Assembly (NCBI GenBank): GCA_015491935.1
Contig: WGGB01000205.1
Span: 1-37,112 of the forward strand
Reading direction: 5' to 3'
Source: Alteromonadaceae bacterium
GTDB taxonomy: Bacteria; Pseudomonadota; Gammaproteobacteria; Enterobacterales; Alteromonadaceae
DNA length: 37,112 nucleotides
Numbering within the stretch: position 1 is the first letter of the stretch; each line of letters begins with the position of its first letter. Both the position numbers and the translations under genes were made by a program. The notes under the pieces were generated by a model. The model worked only from the letters and a program-made list of their open reading frames with translations, had not been told where the DNA came from and ran no database searches. Shown here in pieces: positions 32,954 through 37,112 of this stretch.

Positions 32954-34354
32954 ATGTCAGTAAACTCGATCACTGATGTATTAGCAGGTAAATTCCCTGT
33001 TAATGAATCTATTTCAGTGAGTGGCTGGATCAGAACACGCCGCGATTCAAAAGCAGGTATTTCATTTTTAGCAATTCATGATGGTTCATGTTTTGATGCT
33101 ATTCAAGCCATAGTGCCAAGCGATTTGTCAAATTATCAAAATGAAGTTTTAAAATTAACGACTGGTTGTGCTGTTGAAGTAGAAGGTATATTGGTTGAGT
33201 CTCCGGGCAAAGGCCAAGCGTTTGAAATTCAAGCCACGAGTGTTAAAGTGCTAGGTTATGTTGAAGACCCTGATACTTACCCAATGGCGGCAAAACGTCA
33301 CAGCATAGAATTTTTACGTGAACACGCTCACTTACGCCCTCGCACTAATATTGGTGGTGCAGTAACACGCGTTCGTAACTGTTTAGCACAAGCCATTCAT
33401 CGCTTTTTACACTCTAAGGGATATTTTTGGATCAGCACGCCATTAATTACAGGTAGTGACTGTGAAGGTGCGGGCGAAATGTTCCGAGTAAGTACCTTAG
33501 ATATGGAAAACTTGCCGCGCGACGACAAAGGCGCTGTTGATTACAGCAAAGACTTTTTTGGTAAAGAAACGTTTTTAACGGTTTCTGGGCAACTGAACGT
33601 AGAAACTTACTGTAATGCTATGTCTAAAGTCTATACTTTTGGTCCTACATTTAGAGCAGAAAACTCTAATACTAGTCGTCATTTAGCAGAATTTTGGATG
33701 GTAGAACCTGAAATTGCGTTTGCTAATTTAAGTGATGCAGCAGATCTTGCTGAAGAAATGTTGAAATATGTATTAAAAGCCGTACTAGAAGAGCGTGCAG
33801 ATGACATGGCATTTTTTCAACAACGTGTTGATAAAACGGTTATTGAACGTTTAAATTCAGTTATTAATACTGATTTTGTGCGTTTAGATTACACTGACGC
33901 GATCACTATTTTAGAAAATTGTGATAAGAAATTTGAAAACCCAGTATCTTGGGGCGTTGACTTAAATTCTGAACATGAACGCTATTTAGCTGAAGAACAC
34001 TTTAATGGTCCTGTGGTATTACAAAACTACCCGAAAGATATTAAATCATTTTATATGCGTTTAAATGACGATGGTAAAACGGTTGCCGCAATGGATATTT
34101 TAGCACCGGGTATTGGCGAAATCATTGGTGGTAGTCAACGTGAAGAACGTCTTGATGTATTAGATGCGCGTTTAGCCGAAATGAATTTAGATATTGCGGA
34201 TTATAGTTGGTATCGTGATTTACGTCGTTATGGCACCGTACCTCATTCTGGCTTTGGTTTAGGTTTTGAACGTTTAGTTGCGTATGCCACAGGTATGCAA
34301 AATGTGCGTGACGTAATTCCATTTCCAAGAACACCAAACAACGCCGCATTTTAA
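32954..34354 (+). CDS. asnS: Asparaginyl-tRNA synthetase AsnS
   Basis: 466 residues, the standard length. AsnS charges tRNA-Asn with asparagine. The N-terminal OB-fold anticodon-binding domain (about residues 17-100) includes [24 protein letters not shown]. The class IIb catalytic core has HLRPRT, motif 2 [20 protein letters not shown], and motif 3 [21 protein letters not shown] near the end. The C-terminal [14 protein letters not shown] is diagnostic for AsnS. AAGAGG lies 7 nt before the ATG. It is a single gene closed by a clear terminator. Confidence 0.98.
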   Translation: MSVNSITDVLAGKFPVNESISVSGWIRTRRDSKAGISFLAIHDGSCFDAIQAIVPSDLSNYQNEVLKLTTGCAVEVEGILVESPGKGQAFEIQATSVKVLGYVEDPDTYPMAAKRHSIEFLREHAHLRPRTNIGGAVTRVRNCLAQAIHRFLHSKGYFWISTPLITGSDCEGAGEMFRVSTLDMENLPRDDKGAVDYSKDFFGKETFLTVSGQLNVETYCNAMSKVYTFGPTFRAENSNTSRHLAEFWMVEPEIAFANLSDAADLAEEMLKYVLKAVLEERADDMAFFQQRVDKTVIERLNSVINTDFVRLDYTDAITILENCDKKFENPVSWGVDLNSEHERYLAEEHFNGPVVLQNYPKDIKSFYMRLNDDGKTVAAMDILAPGIGEIIGGSQREERLDVLDARLAEMNLDIADYSWYRDLRRYGTVPHSGFGLGFERLVAYATGMQNVRDVIPFPRTPNNAAF

Positions 34355-34396
34355 TCGTAACTTTACGGTTAAATGCCCTATCGTTATAAATAATGT

Positions 34397-34422
34397 AAGC
34401 CTTCTTTTTGAAGGCTTTTTTT
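34397..34422 (+). terminator. Intrinsic terminator of asnS
   Basis: AAGCCTTC (34397-34404) pairs with GAAGGCTT (34410-34417) across a five-T loop and runs into a T tract (34416-34422). It lies 42 bp after the asnS stop. Confidence 0.95.
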
Positions 34423-34453
34423 ATGAAGTTTTATTGACTATTAGTCATATTAA

Positions 34454-35716
34454 TTAAGTAAATCTATTCAATGGCAAAAGTTGATTTGACATCGCTACAA
34501 ATTTAATGGGTATAGATAATCTAAAATTAGCTAAAGATATTCCTTCTTGTAATGGTATATCAGCTAATCCTTGTTCGCGTAAAGCATGAATAAACTTTAA
34601 CGTTTTAAAGGCGTCAAACCAAACAATTAATTGTTTATCAAATTGTTGTTTTGTGGCGTCACTTTGTTTTTTTACAAAGTTATCTAAGCCAATACTTTTT
34701 AAGCTGTCACAAACAATTTCTTGTTGACTGTCATACCATAAGGATAGTTTTTGTCGATACTGCCATAAACTTGAAAAATTATTAAGTACCTCTTTAAGAC
34801 ATTCAAAAACGTGTGGATGATAATAATAGTAGTCTTGCCCTGCGGCTTGTAACGCTAATATTTCATTAACCGCAGGTCCTGTGCCAAAAGGAACACGATC
34901 TGAAGTACGCGCATCAATTTTGATCACACAATCATCAATAAAATTCACTTTACCTAACTTAGCTAACTTATTTAACAAGTAAAAATCTTCACCTGCACTC
35001 CGTTTAGGAAAACCACGCGAGCTGGCATAAGCATTACTGGTAAATGCCAATATACTGCCAATAGTAAAAAAATTATAAGGCGATTTTGCATAAGTTAATC
35101 CCGCGACATAATAGCGTAGCGCTTGTTCATATAAAAAATTGGCTTGATGTATTTTTTTATCATCGCTGTAATGATAAAAATTAAAACAAATGGCCACTGT
35201 GCTGTTTTTTAATGTGTTGAAAATCGTAAAGTAATTATTAGGTAATTGAACGTCTGCATCAGTAGAACAAAGCCAAGGTGATTTAATTTGTTTTTTATTA
35301 ATCAAAGCTAACGCAAGATCTGCCCCAATTTTACGTGCTAAACCTACGCCCAATTTTTCGGGAATGGGTTGAGTAAAACGATCAACAATGAGTAACGCAC
35401 TATTACTCTGTTTTAATATGATTAAACTTAAAGACTGTTGCTGCCAGACAAGCTGCCCTGTGGTTAAACAATGTTGAAAAAGATGTTGTTGTAATTGCGT
35501 ATTGCAATCGCTGTCAGGTTGATTAATGACGACAATAAACAAACAATTTTGCTGTATTAACTCACTATTCACTATACGTTGAATAAAATCAGCACTTTCT
35601 TTATAAGCAGGGATCACCACACTATATGTAAAACATTGCGTTGATGGAAAATCCGCTATTAGTTCTGTTTCTTCTTCAGCATAACGAGTTAAATACTTAC
35701 TGATGTTTTTAGTCAT
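34454..35716 (-). CDS. GT2-like glycosyltransferase
   Basis: 420 residues with a GT-A fold. The first strand is YSVVIPAYKES (31-41), LGVGLARKIGADLAL follows at about 122-136, and the metal-binding DxD is Asp153-Ala-Asp155 in WLCSTDADVQLPN. RSAGEDFYLLNKLAKLG near residue 238 is the usual catalytic ED motif region. There are no membrane helices, so it is probably cytosolic. Sugar donor and acceptor are unknown. The C-terminal 120 residues have no evident motif. It lies 54 bp after miaE on the same strand and may be co-transcribed with it, although no functional link is known. The start has no clear Shine-Dalgarno. Confidence 0.8.
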   Translation of the reverse strand: MTKNISKYLTRYAEEETELIADFPSTQCFTYSVVIPAYKESADFIQRIVNSELIQQNCLFIVVINQPDSDCNTQLQQHLFQHCLTTGQLVWQQQSLSLIILKQSNSALLIVDRFTQPIPEKLGVGLARKIGADLALALINKKQIKSPWLCSTDADVQLPNNYFTIFNTLKNSTVAICFNFYHYSDDKKIHQANFLYEQALRYYVAGLTYAKSPYNFFTIGSILAFTSNAYASSRGFPKRSAGEDFYLLNKLAKLGKVNFIDDCVIKIDARTSDRVPFGTGPAVNEILALQAAGQDYYYYHPHVFECLKEVLNNFSSLWQYRQKLSLWYDSQQEIVCDSLKSIGLDNFVKKQSDATKQQFDKQLIVWFDAFKTLKFIHALREQGLADIPLQEGISLANFRLSIPIKFVAMSNQLLPLNRFT

Positions 35717-35770
35717 TTATAGTCATTAAATATGGTTAGCACTATGATGAAAGCCTGTAATTTTTTAAAA

Positions 35771-36343
35771 TTAATGTAAGGCGGTTCGAAATGGTAACTT
35801 TTTGCAAATTTCAGCTTCTAAATTAAGTATTTCATCCAGACGTTGATCGACGTCGTTTTTATCAAAGTATTCGTACGCTAATTCTATAAATAAGTTTTTA
35901 TGCTTTTCTTCTGATTTAGCAATAGTATCGTAAAAACTTTTTTCTTTGCCTTCTGGTAACGCTTCTGCAATTAACGAAAAGCGTTCATAGCCACGCGCTT
36001 CAATAACACCTGCAACGATAAGCCTATCCATAAAAAACACGTCACTGCCTTTACGAAAAACAGATCTTATTTGATTAATGTAGGCATCTTTTGAATCAGG
36101 TCCTAATTCAACGCCACGTGCTTGGATAATCTTTACCACTTGTTTGAAATGGATCAATTCTTCAATGGCTAAATCAGCCATGGCACGCACCATCGTCTTA
36201 CGATTTGGGTAGTGTGAAATCATATTCATCGCCATGCCTGAAGCCTTTTTTTCAGCAGCAGCATGATCAATTAAAAAAGCATCGAAATCAGAAAGAGCAA
36301 CTTGAGCCCATTCAGCAGGTGTGTGGTATTTTAGTTCAAACAT
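35771..36343 (-). CDS. miaE: tRNA-(ms2io6A)-hydroxylase MiaE
   Basis: 190 residues. MiaE is a non-haem di-iron monooxygenase that hydroxylates the isopentenyl group of ms2i6A37 in tRNAs that read U-initial codons. The four-helix bundle shows the iron ligands: Glu31 in AAAEKKAS, Glu62 and His65 in EELIHFKQ, Glu115 in VIEARGYERF, and Glu145 or Glu146 with His148 in SEEKHKNLF. The first residues FELKYHTPAEW match the family. The start at 36343 is preceded by AGAGTTATTTACT, a weak site. The 270 bp between it and the tRNA array is A/T-rich and holds a 12-bp palindrome at 36490-36501 but nothing else I can support. Confidence 0.94.
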   Translation of the reverse strand: MFELKYHTPAEWAQVALSDFDAFLIDHAAAEKKASGMAMNMISHYPNRKTMVRAMADLAIEELIHFKQVVKIIQARGVELGPDSKDAYINQIRSVFRKGSDVFFMDRLIVAGVIEARGYERFSLIAEALPEGKEKSFYDTIAKSEEKHKNLFIELAYEYFDKNDVDQRLDEILNLEAEICKKLPFRTALH

Positions 36344-36615
36344 AGTAAATAACTCTAAATAATAGCTCTAATTAATAACTGCAATTAATGACAACCATTA
36401 ATAACAGCAAAAGATAATGCCGCGATTATCCACAGCCACAAAAACTTGTAAAGTAATAATAGCAATTTATAGCAATAAATTAATATAGCGCAATTAATTG
36501 CAAAATATTGTGTAGATGCACTAAAGAAAAATAAAGAAAATGTTTATTGAATTATAAGAAATTAGAAGTTTGAATTAGAGACTAACTGAGGGAATAAACT
36601 ATCTTTAAACAAAAT

Positions 36616-36698
36616 TGGCTGCGTAATCGGGACTCGAACCCGCGCCTCCCGGCGTGACAGGCCGCTAGATTTTAATAACAGCTAACCAACTGACACCC
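36616..36698 (-). pseudogene. Degenerate tRNA-Asp copy
   Basis: The right-to-left reading keeps the T-arm (GCGGGTTCGAGTCCCG), the anticodon stem-loop CGGCCTGTCACGCCG with GTC, and a 3' CCA. However, the acceptor strands (TGGGTGT and TTACGCA) no longer pair and about 15 extra bases interrupt the D-arm. The DNA beyond its 3' end (36543-36615) resembles that of the next copy (36716-36790), so a whole unit was duplicated and then decayed. Confidence 0.8.
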
Positions 36699-36790
36699 AG
36701 AAATAATTTAGAATGATCATTGCTATTTTTATTATAAAGAAATTTGAACAAGAGACTATAACTGAGAGAAAAATGATCTTTAAACAAAAT

Positions 36791-36867
36791 TGGCGGAGTG
36801 GACGGGACTCGAACCCGCGACCCCCGGCGTGACAGGCCGGTATTCTAACCAACTGAACTACCACTCC
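36791..36867 (-). tRNA. tRNA-Asp (anticodon GTC)
   Basis: Read leftward it has GGAGTGG acceptor, GTTCAGTTGG D-arm, loop CTGTCAC between CCGGC and GCCGG, GGGTTCGAGTCCC T-arm, and CCACTCC-G-CCA. All stems pair and CCA is encoded. It closely matches E. coli tRNA-Asp. Confidence 0.97.
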
Positions 36868-37005
36868 GCATATCACTTAATAAATAAGCTAACTGAACGT
36901 TAAGGTGCTCAACCTCTGCTGTATTATTTAATGCTTAATTGTCTTTCTGTCACGGAAATAAAATTAAGTTTAGTATTAAACAATAATAACATAGCTTAAA
37001 TAAAT

Positions 37006-37082
37006 TGGCGGAGTGGACGGGACTCGAACCCGCGACCCCCGGCGTGACAGGCCGGTATTCTAACCAACTGAACTACCACTCC
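37006..37082 (-). tRNA. tRNA-Asp (anticodon GTC), second intact copy
   Basis: It is identical in sequence to the copy at 36791-36867, with the same 5' flank up to the window edge. Its 3' flank is different, which shows that the two copies were separated by unrelated sequence or recombined there. Confidence 0.97.
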
Positions 37083-37112
37083 GCATATCACTTAATAAAT
37101 AAGCTAACTGAA

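Larger units (their letters stand above)
36787..37112. repeat. Tandem duplication of a tRNA-Asp unit
   Basis: The 111 bp at 36787-36897 recur exactly at 37002-37112, offset by 215 bp and running to the window end. Each copy holds a whole tRNA-Asp plus 30 bp of its upstream DNA, presumably including promoter sequence. The array may continue past the window. Confidence 0.9.

Noticed and set aside
36616-36698. A functional third tRNA
   Set aside because: The acceptor strands do not pair and the D-arm is interrupted, so it is treated as a pseudogene.
36682-36876. 64-residue leftward reading frame beginning MICGVVVQLVRIPACHAGG
   Set aside because: It is a translation of the tRNA-Asp gene and its flanks; phrases such as RIPACHAGGRGFESRP are a known artefact of translated tRNA.

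Overview
The window reads as a chromosomal segment of a low-GC marine gammaproteobacterium, most likely Colwelliaceae or a close Alteromonadales relative such as Colwellia or Thalassotalea. This is an inference from the gene families (DUF4826, DUF3087, YdiJ-type oxidoreductase, MiaE, recC-recB-recD with no ptrA between, bioA divergent from bioBFCD), the A+T-rich codon use and the typical tRNA-Val(GAC) and tRNA-Asp(GTC) sequences. Almost all of it is housekeeping or lineage-core DNA. The clearly accessory part is an insertion-sequence scar and a sparse region at about 24.5-26.8 kb.

Layout. 0-5.8 kb: tail of an unidentified gene, a phosphoribosyltransferase, a DUF4826 protein, a leucine-dehydrogenase-type enzyme and, convergent with it across a shared terminator, a 1031-residue YdiJ-type FAD/Fe-S dehydrogenase. 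5.9-8.8 kb: a leftward group of a Sel1-repeat protein, a His-rich two-helix membrane protein, a small acidic coiled-coil protein and an EI24-type membrane protein. 8.9-11.1 kb: tRNA-Val, a MATE exporter and a CBS-domain protein. 11.2-21.4 kb: a leftward recC-recB-recD-DUF3087-VOC run that encodes the RecBCD recombination/repair nuclease. 21.5-24.5 kb: three envelope genes of uncertain function (a transglutaminase-like/TPR lipoprotein whose leader is out of frame at a T8 run, a soluble periplasmic protein carrying a TonB C-terminal domain, and a small lipoprotein).

24.57-25.71 kb: a decayed IS982-family transposase joined directly to the 3' end of an IS256-family transposase. 25.7-26.8 kb: a sparse stretch with two perfect palindromes and three repeats about 33 bp apart, leading into a HicB-type antitoxin with a ribbon-helix-helix domain but no HicA partner. 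27.0-32.4 kb: the biotin genes bioD, bioC, bioF and bioB leftward and bioA rightward, with a candidate promoter and a degenerate BirA-like operator in the gap. Together they cover the pathway from malonyl-ACP methyl ester priming through biotin; BioH is not in the window. 32.4-36.4 kb: a small membrane protein, asnS with a clear terminator, a GT2-like glycosyltransferase and miaE. 36.6 kb to the end: a tandem tRNA-Asp array with one degenerate and two intact copies, cut by the window edge.

I do not see a convincing new defence or biosynthetic system. The observations most worth following are the slippery T8 tract in the lipoprotein leader, the phased repeats in front of the orphan HicB, the EI24/coiled-coil/His-rich operon, and the TonB-domain/transglutaminase-TPR envelope pair.
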